Shown here piece after piece: positions 1-7,284 of a stretch of 18,053 nucleotides of DNA. Position 1 is the first letter of the stretch. Every line of letters starts with the position of its first letter. The position numbers and the translations under genes were made by a program. Under the pieces are notes generated by a model that saw only the letters and a program-made list of their open reading frames with translations, did not search any database and had not been told where the DNA came from. Origin of the DNA: Candidatus Bathyarchaeota archaeon (GTDB lineage Archaea; Thermoproteota; Bathyarchaeia; TCS64); contig JAUWLH010000011.1 in assembly GCA_030613835.1 (NCBI GenBank), positions 1-18,053 on the forward strand, in the 5' to 3' direction.

Positions 1-562
1 TGGGTAAGTATTCGCTTCTCATGAAACATGAATCTCATACACGTATTTCACGCTTCATGAAGTAGACCATACACGCGTAAAAGAAAAACTACACAAGCTC
101 GGAATATGACCAGATAGCACGCGCGGGGCAAGATGAGTCAACTACAAGGGGGCAGTCTGGGTTTGACCCCCTACAGGAGGAGAGCGCGTGTTAGGTGAGA
201 ACTCGTATGTCACCTGTTTTGATCTTATAGGTGGTCTTCTCAACCGTTCGAGTCTGGTAAGAGTCTGTGAGTGTTCTCAATTCCTCCTAAAGATATCCCA
301 TAGACACTTATTCTGTTATAAATAGAACACCGCGCGTGTGATTCCCAGAGGAAAAAGGGCGTAGGTCATCCATTGCTACGCGCACAGTTCAGCAAAATAT
401 ACTCGGCTACGTGATATTCATAACAATTGCGCGTATGTAAGCTAGTGTCTAGAGATCCATTACCTACCAATCTGCCTAGATTGTTATTAGAGTGGTTAGA
501 AACAAGAAATCCGTTCAATCACGCACATAAAAACGACTAGTATAGAATAAGAAAGGAAATTG
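1..562. other. Gene-free stretch with repeated GCGCGT/ACGCGC hexamers
   Basis: I see no gene here: all frames are broken by stops and no tRNA, SRP RNA or RNase P RNA signature is recognisable. The composition is more AT-rich than the neighbouring genes. The hexamer GCGCGT or its complement ACGCGC occurs at 119-124, 184-189, 332-337, 378-383 and 429-434, with a related ACGCGT at 73-78. Two perfect short inverted repeats are present: AGGGGG/CCCCCT at 147-152 and 167-172, and AGGTGA/TCACCT at 193-198 and 210-215. The region lies downstream of acdA, so it is either a long intergenic spacer or the flank of something outside the window. Function unknown. Confidence 0.5.
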
Positions 563-578
563 TGGGGTTTATACCCCA
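563..578 (-). terminator. Hairpin around the acdA stop codon
   Basis: TGGGGT and ACCCCA form a perfect 6-bp stem with a 4-base loop. On the minus strand the loop holds the TAA stop of acdA, and the stem is followed by a pyrimidine-rich run (TTTCCTTTCTT). It is a likely transcript-end structure. The same design recurs at the end of pcn (14483-14496). Confidence 0.45.
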
Positions 579-1990
579 ATCTTGTTCAGGTACTGCTTCC
601 TGCGGTACAGGACACCCATGACGTCCGCGGCCCTCTCAGGTGTGATGTAGACTGGGACCTTCTGGGCCTCCAGGATCTTGGCCGACTCGCCTGCAACGTC
701 TGCTGATGGATCGATGACGATGACCGGCTTGTCGTACTTCTTGTAGGTCTTCAGCAGCGTGCTGTTGATCCACTGGTACATCCCGCTCAGGTCCGCATCG
801 GGTACGTCCGGGAACATGGTCTTGATGATGCTCGTGCCCAGGCTGATGGTGATCATGCCGTGGATCTCGGGCTGCTTCAGTACGATGTCCGGTACGTTGA
901 GGAAGCTATTCATGTTCAGGGTAGCAGTCAGGTCAACGGGGTTTTTGGCGTTACCGAAGGCGGGGATGAGCTCTTGGATCTCGGCCTGTGCCTCCTCGCT
1001 GAAGACTGGCACCTTGAGCCCGTTCTGGATGAGCCTGTCCGCCGTCTCGACTGCCACGCCACCGCTGTTTGAGACGATTGCGATGTTCCTTCCCTCCGGT
1101 AGTGGAGAGTAGAGCAGCCCCTTGACGTAGTCGAACATCTCGGACGAGTCATATGCCCTGATGACTCCAGCCTGTTTGAAGGCTGCATCATATACCTTGT
1201 CGCTTCCGGCGATGGAGCCCGTGTGGCTGGCGGCCGCCTTGCTGCCCTCCTCTGTGACTCCGACTTTGATGGCCACGATGGGCTTGGTTTTGGTGACCTC
1301 TTTGGCTGCCTCGTACCACTTCCTGCCGTTCTTGAGGCCCTCGATGTATAGGGCGATGATCTTTGTGTCATCGTCCTGACCGAAGTACTCCAGATAGTTC
1401 CAGCCCTTGAGATCGCTCTCGTTTCCGCTGCTGACGAACTTACCGACGCCTATGCCCATGGACGATGCCCTGATGTATAGCTGGAGCCCGTACCCGCCGC
1501 TCTGGGATACGAAGGCCACCTCGCCGCTTTCGTGTAGGAATGGGATCATCAACGCGCTGAGCTTTGCCTCGCTGCTGGTTACGCCCATACAGTTTGGTCC
1601 GATGAACCTGGTGTGGCCCTCAGCGATCTTGATGGTCTCCGCGATGAGCCTCTTCCCGTCCTCTCCAGCCTCGCTGAAGCCGCTTGTGATCACGACGGCG
1701 CCCTTGGTTCCTATGTCGGCAAGGTCCTGGAATACGCTTGGGACGAACCTGGCGGGCACTACTACGAGTGCCATGTCAACTGGGCCCGGTGCGTCCTTGA
1801 CGCTCTTGTAGCATGGTAGCTCAAGGATCTCCTCGGCCTTGGGGTTGATGGGGTAAATTGGGCCCTCGAAGCCGCTCTGCTTGATGGCGTTGAGGATCAT
1901 ATAACCCCACTTGAAGGGGTCGGTGCTCGCTCCAATAACGGCTAGGCTCTTGGGCTTGAGTATTTTATCTAGTGCAATGTTAGCATCCAA
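569..1990 (-). CDS. acdA: ADP-forming acetyl/acyl-CoA synthetase, alpha subunit
   Basis: 473 residues, close to the roughly 460 of separate alpha subunits in archaea. An N-terminal CoA-binding Rossmann domain (about 8-130, with SLAVIGAS near 15) is followed by two succinyl-CoA-ligase-type domains. His256 in the SHTGSIAG motif matches the phosphorylated active-site histidine of the family. There is no ATP-grasp domain, so a separate beta subunit is needed, and none lies in this window. The enzyme converts acyl-CoA, ADP and phosphate to acid, CoA and ATP, giving substrate-level ATP in peptide or sugar fermenters. The start is TTG at 1990: an in-frame TGA lies three codons upstream and no in-frame ATG is nearby. 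A TATA-like box lies at 2033-2043. The C-terminus (…IGV) is coded inside a hairpin. Confidence 0.93.
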   Translation of the reverse strand: MDANIALDKILKPKSLAVIGASTDPFKWGYMILNAIKQSGFEGPIYPINPKAEEILELPCYKSVKDAPGPVDMALVVVPARFVPSVFQDLADIGTKGAVVITSGFSEAGEDGKRLIAETIKIAEGHTRFIGPNCMGVTSSEAKLSALMIPFLHESGEVAFVSQSGGYGLQLYIRASSMGIGVGKFVSSGNESDLKGWNYLEYFGQDDDTKIIALYIEGLKNGRKWYEAAKEVTKTKPIVAIKVGVTEEGSKAAASHTGSIAGSDKVYDAAFKQAGVIRAYDSSEMFDYVKGLLYSPLPEGRNIAIVSNSGGVAVETADRLIQNGLKVPVFSEEAQAEIQELIPAFGNAKNPVDLTATLNMNSFLNVPDIVLKQPEIHGMITISLGTSIIKTMFPDVPDADLSGMYQWINSTLLKTYKKYDKPVIVIDPSADVAGESAKILEAQKVPVYITPERAADVMGVLYRRKQYLNKIGV

Positions 1991-2032
1991 GTCGATTCAA
2001 CTCTGATGGTTTCAAAGGAATGTGCCCCCAAT

Positions 2033-2043
2033 CCTATATAAAA
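2033..2043 (-). promoter_or_regulatory. TATA-like box of acdA
   Basis: On the minus strand this reads TTTATATAGG. Its centre is about 49 bases before the TTG start of acdA, which would leave a leader of roughly 20 bases. It is the only strong TATA-like element in the acdA/PadR divergent spacer that faces acdA. Confidence 0.55.
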
Positions 2044-2105
2044 CTGTATCAAAACGGGGGAAAGCAGTTAGATAGAGTATTTGCTGGTCCTTGTTCCATG
2101 GCGTA

Positions 2106-2162
2106 TACTTAACACTGTTAAGTAAGGTTTATAACTGACAATGTTATGGTTAACAATGTTAA
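2106..2162 (+). promoter_or_regulatory. PadR promoter with three palindromic operator-like sites
   Basis: Site 1 (2106-2124) is a perfect palindrome with 9-bp arms, TACTTAACA-C-TGTTAAGTA. Site 2 (2136-2146) is an imperfect copy, TGACA-A-TGTTA. Site 3 (2150-2162) is perfect with 6-bp arms, TTAACA-A-TGTTAA, and its right half continues as AAGTA like site 1. The centres are at 2115, 2141 and 2156. A TATA-like TTTATA (2128-2133) sits between sites 1 and 2. Site 1 therefore covers the BRE side of the box, and site 3 covers the predicted transcription start and the ATG. This layout fits tight autorepression by the PadR protein encoded just downstream. The symmetry is seen directly; the identity of the bound protein is inferred. 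Confidence 0.75.
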
Positions 2163-2572
2163 GTATGCGGGAAACGGGAAAACATACGCGAAGGCACCAC
2201 GGATCACACCCTGAGAGGGGATGGGTCCAGTTCCTACTCCTAATGCTACTCAACGAGGAACCAATGCACGGGTACCAGCTCGCAGAGGAACTTCAGACAC
2301 GGGGATACGTGAGGGAGGGCCGATTCAAGACCGGCAGCCTCTACACCATCCTCAACAGGATGGAGAACAAGGAAATCCTCACCTCTACACACGAGGAGAG
2401 CGAGTCAGGCAGACCCAGGCGGGTTTACAGCATCACGGAGAACGGAAGGTCACACCTAAAGAACGGCCTCCAGTACATGCTCCGCCGCAAAAAGTTCCTC
2501 GACGAGATGGAGGAGTACTATCGAGTACACTTCCCCGAGCCCGCTACTGACGGAGATAAAGAAAATGCGTAG
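2156..2572 (+). CDS. PadR-family transcriptional regulator
   Basis: 138 residues from the ATG at 2156. The winged-helix PadR signature is clear: HGYQLAEEL, then GSLYTILNRMENKEILTS, then ESGRPRRVYSITENGR for the wing. A basic, Lys/Arg-rich helix follows, as in the dimerisation region of short PadR proteins. ATG 2156 lies about 26 bases from the centre of the TATA box, which suggests a leaderless transcript; ATG 2165 is the alternative and ATG 2141 is probably too early. The gene overlaps the next one by 8 bases (ATGCGTAG), so the two are translationally coupled. PadR proteins usually repress genes for stress or effector response. Here the operators suggest self-control. The effector is unknown. 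Confidence 0.9.
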   Translation: MLSMRETGKHTRRHHGSHPERGWVQFLLLMLLNEEPMHGYQLAEELQTRGYVREGRFKTGSLYTILNRMENKEILTSTHEESESGRPRRVYSITENGRSHLKNGLQYMLRRKKFLDEMEEYYRVHFPEPATDGDKENA

Positions 2573-2723
2573 ACACATGTATGGACGAGGCATGGGTGGC
2601 CACTGCGGTCCCCGAAGGGCGATGAGCCTGGAAGAGGAGATCAAGATGCTCGAGAATATGAAAGAGCATCTTGAGGCCAACCTAGCCAATGTCACAGAGA
2701 GACTCGAGAAGCTGAAGGCTTAG
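2565..2723 (+). CDS. Small DUF5320-like protein, Gly-rich head and coiled coil
   Basis: 52 residues. Residues 1-19 are rich in Met, Gly, His and Arg (MRRHMYGRGMGGHCGPRRAM). Residues 21-51 form a charged amphipathic helix with Leu/Met spacing typical of a short coiled coil. Small proteins of this design, annotated DUF5320, are often found next to PadR-type or metal-related genes in archaea and anaerobic bacteria, which supports the call. The start overlaps the PadR stop by 8 bases, so it is a second gene of the same operon. The role is unknown; His and Cys in the head could bind metal, but that is speculation. It stops at TAG, with another in-frame TAG two codons later. Confidence 0.7.
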   Translation: MRRHMYGRGMGGHCGPRRAMSLEEEIKMLENMKEHLEANLANVTERLEKLKA

Positions 2724-2772
2724 ACCTAGCAGCGGCCAGCCCCCAGCTTCAAGAGAATAACTCCCCTCTTTT

Positions 2773-2783
2773 TACTTAACACT
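2773..2783 (+). promoter_or_regulatory. Possible PadR operator half-site
   Basis: TACTTAACACT repeats exactly the left arm, centre and next base of operator site 1 (2106-2116), but the right arm is missing. It lies upstream of the 51-residue gene at 2852 and of its TATA-like TTCATAAAT (2822-2830). It could bring that gene under PadR control. A chance match or a decayed site is possible. Confidence 0.35.
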
Positions 2784-2851
2784 TATTCACAAACGACCCT
2801 GCCAACCAAACCTGAGTCTTGTTCATAAATGATTGAGGGAAAGTCGGAACC

Positions 2852-3007
2852 ATGAAGATGAAGGTAATGGAGCACGGCCCATTCGGGTGCCTTGTTTACA
2901 AGGGAACAGTAGATAGCATCGATGAGATCCCTGACAATTACGAGAAAAAAGAAGTGGTGGAGGAGACCGGTGTAACGGTCTACATCTCACCCATCAGGGA
3001 AGGCTAG
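2852..3007 (+). CDS. Hypothetical 51-residue protein
   Basis: The 51 residues begin MKMKVMEHGPFGCLVYKG and end …VYISPIREG. Strand-like segments alternate with acidic turns, and one Cys is present at residue 13. There is no signal peptide or membrane segment. I do not recognise a family. A TATA-like TTCATAAAT at 2822-2830 lies the right distance upstream for a leaderless start at the ATG, and a possible PadR half-site lies further up. Its TAG stop and the TAG stop of the convergent aldolase gene share the palindrome CTAG (3004-3007). Translation looks plausible but is unproven. Confidence 0.55.
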   Translation: MKMKVMEHGPFGCLVYKGTVDSIDEIPDNYEKKEVVEETGVTVYISPIREG

Positions 3008-3756
3008 TTACCCCTGCCCTTCTTGACGGCCTCAGCGGCACCGTACTCCAGCATCATATCGGCGTTTATGACGGTGTTGAACCTGAAGCCCCTCTTGACG
3101 GCCCACGTGGCGCTCGTCAGGTTGCACCACATGCCTGCCGGCTTGCCATGCGTGTCCGCGGTATCAATGACATGGTTAAGGGCGTCAGTGAACTGCTTGT
3201 TATCGTAGTCAGGCGGCAGACCCAGTCCTAGGTTGTTGCTCAGATCCCATGGCCCGATGTAGCAGGCGTCAATGCCATCCACGCCCAGTATCTCATCCAG
3301 GTTGTCCAAGCTCTCCTGTGTCTCCACCTGGATAGCCACCATGATCTCGTCGTTCGCCGTGGCCCTGTAATCAGGGTCGTGCCTAGCGGCCCTCCTAGGG
3401 CCCCAGCCCCTGATTCCCTCGGGCGGGTACTTTGCAGCCCTAACGGCTGCCTCGGCTTCCTCTTTGGTGTTAACCCAGGGAACCACGATGCCGTGTGCGC
3501 CGAGGTCAAGGATCCGCTTGATTATGACAGGGTCGTTCCACTGTGGCCTGACAATGGGAGTGCAATCGGTGCCCACCATGGCCTGGAGCATCCGCTCCAT
3601 GGTCTCGAAGCCCATGGGGCTGTGCTCGCCATCTATGAGGAGCCAGTCGAATCCGCTGTGGCTCAGGATATCGGCCACGTCAGGGTGGCCCATCTCGACG
3701 AAGGTGCCAACGGCGTTCTCACCCCTGGCAAGTTTCTCTTTGAGAAGGTTCTTCAT
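3004..3756 (-). CDS. HpcH/HpaI-family aldolase (2-keto-3-deoxy sugar acid or 4-hydroxy-2-oxo acid aldolase type)
   Basis: 250 residues from ATG 3756; a TTG at 3765 would add three residues. The fold is a class II, metal-dependent TIM barrel. Counted from the TTG, the family catalytic and metal residues are present: His48 in LIDGEHSP, Arg73 in IVRPQWND, Glu148 in IQVETQES and Asp174 in YIGPWDLSNN. These match the His/Arg/Glu/Asp set of HpaI. The reaction is retro-aldol cleavage to pyruvate plus an aldehyde; the substrate cannot be read from sequence. ATG 3756 is preferred because a TATA-like box at 3782-3790 places the transcript start near 3760. The gene is followed, 58 bases upstream on the same strand, by the mtrH homolog, whose transcript may read into it. 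Confidence 0.85.
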   Translation of the reverse strand: MKNLLKEKLARGENAVGTFVEMGHPDVADILSHSGFDWLLIDGEHSPMGFETMERMLQAMVGTDCTPIVRPQWNDPVIIKRILDLGAHGIVVPWVNTKEEAEAAVRAAKYPPEGIRGWGPRRAARHDPDYRATANDEIMVAIQVETQESLDNLDEILGVDGIDACYIGPWDLSNNLGLGLPPDYDNKQFTDALNHVIDTADTHGKPAGMWCNLTSATWAVKRGFRFNTVINADMMLEYGAAEAVKKGRGN

Positions 3757-3781
3757 TTCGATCAAGAGTGGGGACTGATTC

Positions 3782-3790
3782 GGTATAAGT
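3782..3790 (-). promoter_or_regulatory. TATA-like box of the aldolase gene
   Basis: The minus strand reads ACTTATACC, centred about 30 bases before ATG 3756. It supports a very short leader and helps decide against the TTG start at 3765. Confidence 0.45.
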
Positions 3791-3814
3791 GTGCTTGGAG
3801 AGGTGAATGAAGGG

Positions 3815-4714
3815 TTAACCGATCCTGAACCGCGGGTGGCTCTTGTCCGGCCTGACCTTCTTCTCCATCATCAACTGGCTGTATGCCGCGTCCACCATGG
3901 CCACCCCGGGGAAGAACCTCTCGGCGTTCTTCAGCGGCCCGAAGAGGACGAAATCCGCCCCGATGATGGTAGGGATGGCGTTTGTCAAGCCCCTTACGAT
4001 GGTCTGTGCGCTCTTGGTGTACTTCTCCTTGAGCCTCTTCCATGATGCGAGGGCGTTGTGGGCCCCGCAGCCGCATGGATAACCGTACTTGTCCTTGATA
4101 TGGTCGATGGCCTTTGCGGTGATGCCCAGGGTCGGGATGTCCAGCACCGCGGTGTCCACAAGGATGTTCTCTATTCCCACTATCTCGGCTTTCGGGACGA
4201 GCTCTTCGAGGAGCGGGTCCTTGTTTGATGATAGCACGTACCTCGTGCTGTGAGTGAGGAGGATGGAGGACTTTAACTTGGTCTCCTCGATTGCCTCGTA
4301 GAGCTGGTCCTTGGTGTGAGGGTTCAGTGAGTTCAGCACGATCCTGTCGATTACACCAATCTCGTCGGCGTAGTGGAGTGCCTTCACCTGCTCCCTCTCC
4401 GCCACGACATCCAGAACGATGGGCATCTCTGTTTTTTCCAGTATAAAGTCCATGTACTTTCCAGCCGCGACGGCGTTCTCCGAGACGAGGTCTATCATAA
4501 CAGGGAGCCCAGTTTTCTCCGTCATCATCTCAGCTTTCCGGATTTGCTTCTCCGCTTTCTCCTTGTTGAATACGCCCTCGGAGTGGTCTGAAACGTTCTT
4601 GTCACCGTTGTAGAACATGGACCCGATCATGACAGTGGGATAATGTCCGGGCTCGCCACCCACCTTGACGCCATGTATCTCGTACGTTTTCTGTTTCACT
4701 GAGTAATCGAACAT
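3815..4714 (-). CDS. mtrH: MtrH-family methyltransferase (corrinoid to tetrahydropterin)
   Basis: 299 residues, near full MtrH length. Family features are clear: the N-terminal GEPGHYPTVMIGSMFY, then GLPVMIDLVSEN, PIVLDV, LNSLNPHTKDQ, and near the C-terminus YPCGCGAHNALASWKR and TIIGADFVLFGPLKNAE. MtrH binds methyl-tetrahydromethanopterin in a TIM barrel and exchanges the methyl group with a corrinoid. No gene for the membrane Mtr complex (MtrA-G) is here. It lies divergently beside a RACo gene and close to a corrinoid protein, so it most likely acts as the second methyltransferase of a soluble corrinoid system, like MtoA or MtvA. The pterin (H4MPT or H4F) is not determined. The ATG at 4714 starts directly at the conserved N-terminus. 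Confidence 0.88.
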   Translation of the reverse strand: MFDYSVKQKTYEIHGVKVGGEPGHYPTVMIGSMFYNGDKNVSDHSEGVFNKEKAEKQIRKAEMMTEKTGLPVMIDLVSENAVAAGKYMDFILEKTEMPIVLDVVAEREQVKALHYADEIGVIDRIVLNSLNPHTKDQLYEAIEETKLKSSILLTHSTRYVLSSNKDPLLEELVPKAEIVGIENILVDTAVLDIPTLGITAKAIDHIKDKYGYPCGCGAHNALASWKRLKEKYTKSAQTIVRGLTNAIPTIIGADFVLFGPLKNAERFFPGVAMVDAAYSQLMMEKKVRPDKSHPRFRIG

Positions 4715-4795
4715 CGTTGGATCTATTCTACGGGTAACTACTCTTGAATTTGTTGCTTGGGTGTAAAAAATGAGTTAAATTACTGGGGTCCCTCT

Positions 4796-6565
4796 ATGGT
4801 TGATATGTCTACCAGCCACGAGATAGTGTTCCAGCCTGACGGAAAGAGAGAAAGCTTTCCAGAAAAGACCACAATTCTTGAGGCGGCAAGAGTTCTCGGG
4901 GTTGATATAAACAGTATCTGCGGTGGTACAGGTGCGTGCGGAAAGTGCATCGTTCAGGTGATATCGGGAAAGTTGCCGCCATCAAAGGCCGTTGAGGAGA
5001 AATACATTGGGGCGACTGGCCTGAAAAACGGCTTCAGGCTGGGGTGCCTCCTCCGCATCATCGATGACATGGTTATCAAGGTGCCCAAGGAGAGCAGGAC
5101 GGGCACCCAGAGACTTCAGACAGAGGGGCTCGATACTTTTGTCGAACTAGACACGATGGTCAGTAGTGTCGTTGACGGCATTTCCACTGCCATTCTCTAT
5201 GACGGGGAGATAATTAGGCGGTTGGAATCAAGAGATGCACGTATCCTGGGCTTTGCCGTCGATATTGGGTCCACGAAATTGGCGGGGTACCTGATGGACC
5301 TCTCGACAGGTGAGATGATAGCGGTCTCGACAGCCATGAACCCCCAGATGCCATACGGGGAGGACATAATCAGCAGAATCGCAGTGGCGATTCAGAGCCC
5401 CGAGAATCAAGATAGGCTGCATCGATCATTGGTTGAGGGAGTGAAGCACCTGTTGCATGATGCATGCTTCGAGGCAGGGAAGAGTCCAGAGGACGTGTAT
5501 GACATAGTACTCGTTGGTAACACGGTGATGCAGCATTTCGTCTTAGGCACCGACACCTACCCTCTGTCTAGGAACCCGTTTATGCCAGAGGACATTGGGC
5601 ACAGGAACCTGAAGCCACATGTGCTCAACCTGTCACCCAACGGCAGAGTCTATGTACCCCCCCTAATCGCAGGATTCATCGGGGCGGATTGCGTTGCAGC
5701 CACCTTAGCCACGGGCATCCACAAGAATGATGAACTGAGCTTCCTCATGGACATCGGTACGAACACGGAGATAGTGGTCGGGAAAAGGGATCACATGGTA
5801 GCATGTTCCTGTGCGTCGGGACCCGCCTTTGAGGGAGCCCACATAAAACACGGGATGAGAGCCGCGACGGGAGCCATTGAGGGCGTCTGGGTCTCCCCCG
5901 AGAGCCGGGAGCCACGGATCAAGGTCATAGACGACTCAATGGCAGTGGGAATTTGCGGTTCTGGTCTAATTGATCTGCTTTCCGAGATGCTGAAAACAGG
6001 GATAATGGACAGCTCCGGAAGAATCATAGATCGAAACAGCAACCCACGCATTCGGAAACAAGATGGCGTGTCAGAGTACGTAGTAGCGTGGAGGAGAGAC
6101 ACGGGGATTGACTCTGACATAGTCATCACACAGCTCGATGTCAGGGAGCTGCAAAAAGGAAAGGCCGCCATATTTTCCGGGTCTCGGATGCTGATGAAAA
6201 AAATGGGCGTCAGCCCAAGGGATTTCAAGAACATCTACATGGCTGGGGCTTTCGGGACGTACATCAATAGGGAAAGCGCCCTAAACATAGGGATGATCCC
6301 GGAGTTCAGTCTACAGGATATCGAACAGGTGGGAAACGCCGCGGGGACAGGAGCCAGGATGACCCTGCTTTCGAGGAAGGCGCGACGGGAGGCGCAGGGT
6401 ATCCGTGAAAAAACGGATTACATTGAGCTGGCTACCAGCAAGGGGTACAACAAGGAGTACATCGACGCCCTCATGTTCCCCCACAGGGATTTGAGCCTGT
6501 TCCCCGATACCGTGCGAAAACTAGATTCCACATGCTGGGTGAAGGGAAGGATACATACAGGATAA
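4796..6565 (+). CDS. RACo-type reductive activator of corrinoid proteins (2Fe-2S/ASKHA)
   Basis: 589 residues from ATG 4796. The N-terminal ferredoxin domain carries the plant-type [2Fe-2S] ligands Cys42, Cys48 and Cys51 (CGGTGACGKC) and Cys84. The C-terminal two thirds is the DUF4445 ASKHA ATPase fold, with phosphate loops AVDIGSTK and LMDIGTNTE, then GICGSGLIDLL and AGAFGTYI. Such proteins use ATP to drive electron transfer to inactive cob(II)amide in corrinoid proteins and restore Co(I). Relatives are RACo, MtoD, OdmD and, more distantly, RamA. An upstream in-frame TTG (4757) would add 13 residues with no family likeness; ATG 4805 is also possible. The gene is divergent from mtrH and upstream of the corrinoid protein, its expected substrate. 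Confidence 0.92.
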   Translation: MVDMSTSHEIVFQPDGKRESFPEKTTILEAARVLGVDINSICGGTGACGKCIVQVISGKLPPSKAVEEKYIGATGLKNGFRLGCLLRIIDDMVIKVPKESRTGTQRLQTEGLDTFVELDTMVSSVVDGISTAILYDGEIIRRLESRDARILGFAVDIGSTKLAGYLMDLSTGEMIAVSTAMNPQMPYGEDIISRIAVAIQSPENQDRLHRSLVEGVKHLLHDACFEAGKSPEDVYDIVLVGNTVMQHFVLGTDTYPLSRNPFMPEDIGHRNLKPHVLNLSPNGRVYVPPLIAGFIGADCVAATLATGIHKNDELSFLMDIGTNTEIVVGKRDHMVACSCASGPAFEGAHIKHGMRAATGAIEGVWVSPESREPRIKVIDDSMAVGICGSGLIDLLSEMLKTGIMDSSGRIIDRNSNPRIRKQDGVSEYVVAWRRDTGIDSDIVITQLDVRELQKGKAAIFSGSRMLMKKMGVSPRDFKNIYMAGAFGTYINRESALNIGMIPEFSLQDIEQVGNAAGTGARMTLLSRKARREAQGIREKTDYIELATSKGYNKEYIDALMFPHRDLSLFPDTVRKLDSTCWVKGRIHTG

Positions 6566-6611
6566 TTATGACTTAGTTTCTATTTAGAAACCACATTCTA
6601 GGTAGCCGCTC

Positions 6612-6620
6612 TTTTTATAC
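6612..6620 (+). promoter_or_regulatory. TATA-like box of the corrinoid protein gene
   Basis: TTTTTATAC is centred 25 bases before ATG 6641. This implies a leaderless transcript and decides that start over the upstream GTG at 6626. It also makes the corrinoid/methyltransferase pair a transcription unit separate from RACo. Confidence 0.65.
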
Positions 6621-6640
6621 GCACCGTGGGACTACAGTTT

Positions 6641-7282
6641 ATGCCTCCTCGCGATAAAATAGTCGAAGCGATAATCGAGCTGGATGAACTGGTAGCCCTT
6701 GAACTGGCTGACGAGATGATAAAATCGGGCACCAACCCCGTCGAGATCCTGGAGAGATGTAGGGAGGGGATGTCCATCGTCGGGGAAAAGTTCGAGAGCG
6801 GCGACTTTTTTCTGTCGGAGATGATCATGGCGGCCGAGATATTCAACCAGATCATGAACATCGTCAAGCCCCACCTTAAAAGCACGATGTCCGAGTCCAA
6901 GGGAAAGATAGTCATCGGGACGGTCGAGGGCGACGTGCATGATATCGGGAAGAACATCGTCATCGCGCTGCTTGAGGCAGAGGGTTTTGAAATCATCGAC
7001 CTGGGCGTCGATGTGCCCCCAGCCACTTTCGTGGAGGTGATAAGGGAGCACGAGCCGGACATAGTGGGGATGAGCAGCCTCCTCACGGTGGCCCTTGAGA
7101 CCACAAAGCAGACAATCGAGGCCATAACCGAGGCAGGTCTGAGGGACAAGGTCAAGATCATTATCGGCGGAGGACGCATCGATGCACACGCCACCGAGTA
7201 CATCAAGCCGGACGCCTCAACGGATAACGCGGCCCTCGGAGTGATGCTGTGTATCGGGCTAATGAAGGGAGAAGAGGTTTGA
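6641..7282 (+). CDS. Methyltransferase corrinoid protein (MtaC/MtbC/MttC type)
   Basis: 213 residues. Residues 1-80 form the helical cap domain seen in MtaC/MtbC proteins. Residues 88-213 form the B12-binding Rossmann domain with all hallmarks: GDVHDIGKN with His100 as the lower cobalt ligand, then MSSLL (144-148) and IIIGGGRI (174-180). It carries the methyl group on cobalt between the two methyltransferases. The substrate class cannot be told from this protein alone. ATG 6641 is supported by the TATA box 25 bases upstream; the GTG at 6626 would precede the likely transcript start. The stop TGA lies 2 bases before the TTG of the next gene, so the two are cotranscribed and probably act as a pair. 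Confidence 0.95.
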   Translation: MPPRDKIVEAIIELDELVALELADEMIKSGTNPVEILERCREGMSIVGEKFESGDFFLSEMIMAAEIFNQIMNIVKPHLKSTMSESKGKIVIGTVEGDVHDIGKNIVIALLEAEGFEIIDLGVDVPPATFVEVIREHEPDIVGMSSLLTVALETTKQTIEAITEAGLRDKVKIIIGGGRIDAHATEYIKPDASTDNAALGVMLCIGLMKGEEV

Positions 7283-7284
7283 GC

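Noticed and set aside
1..562. CRISPR array or tRNA in the left flank
   Set aside because: There are no regularly spaced long repeats and no cloverleaf or T-arm pattern; the hexamers are too short and unevenly spaced.
928..1811. Open frames on either strand within acdA (about 928-1371 minus, 1407-1811 plus)
   Set aside because: They are low-complexity, Ser/Arg/Pro-rich shadows of a well-conserved gene.
3762..4076. 104-residue minus-strand frame overlapping the mtrH 3' end
   Set aside because: The composition is typical of an out-of-frame shadow, and it overlaps the conserved MtrH C-terminus.
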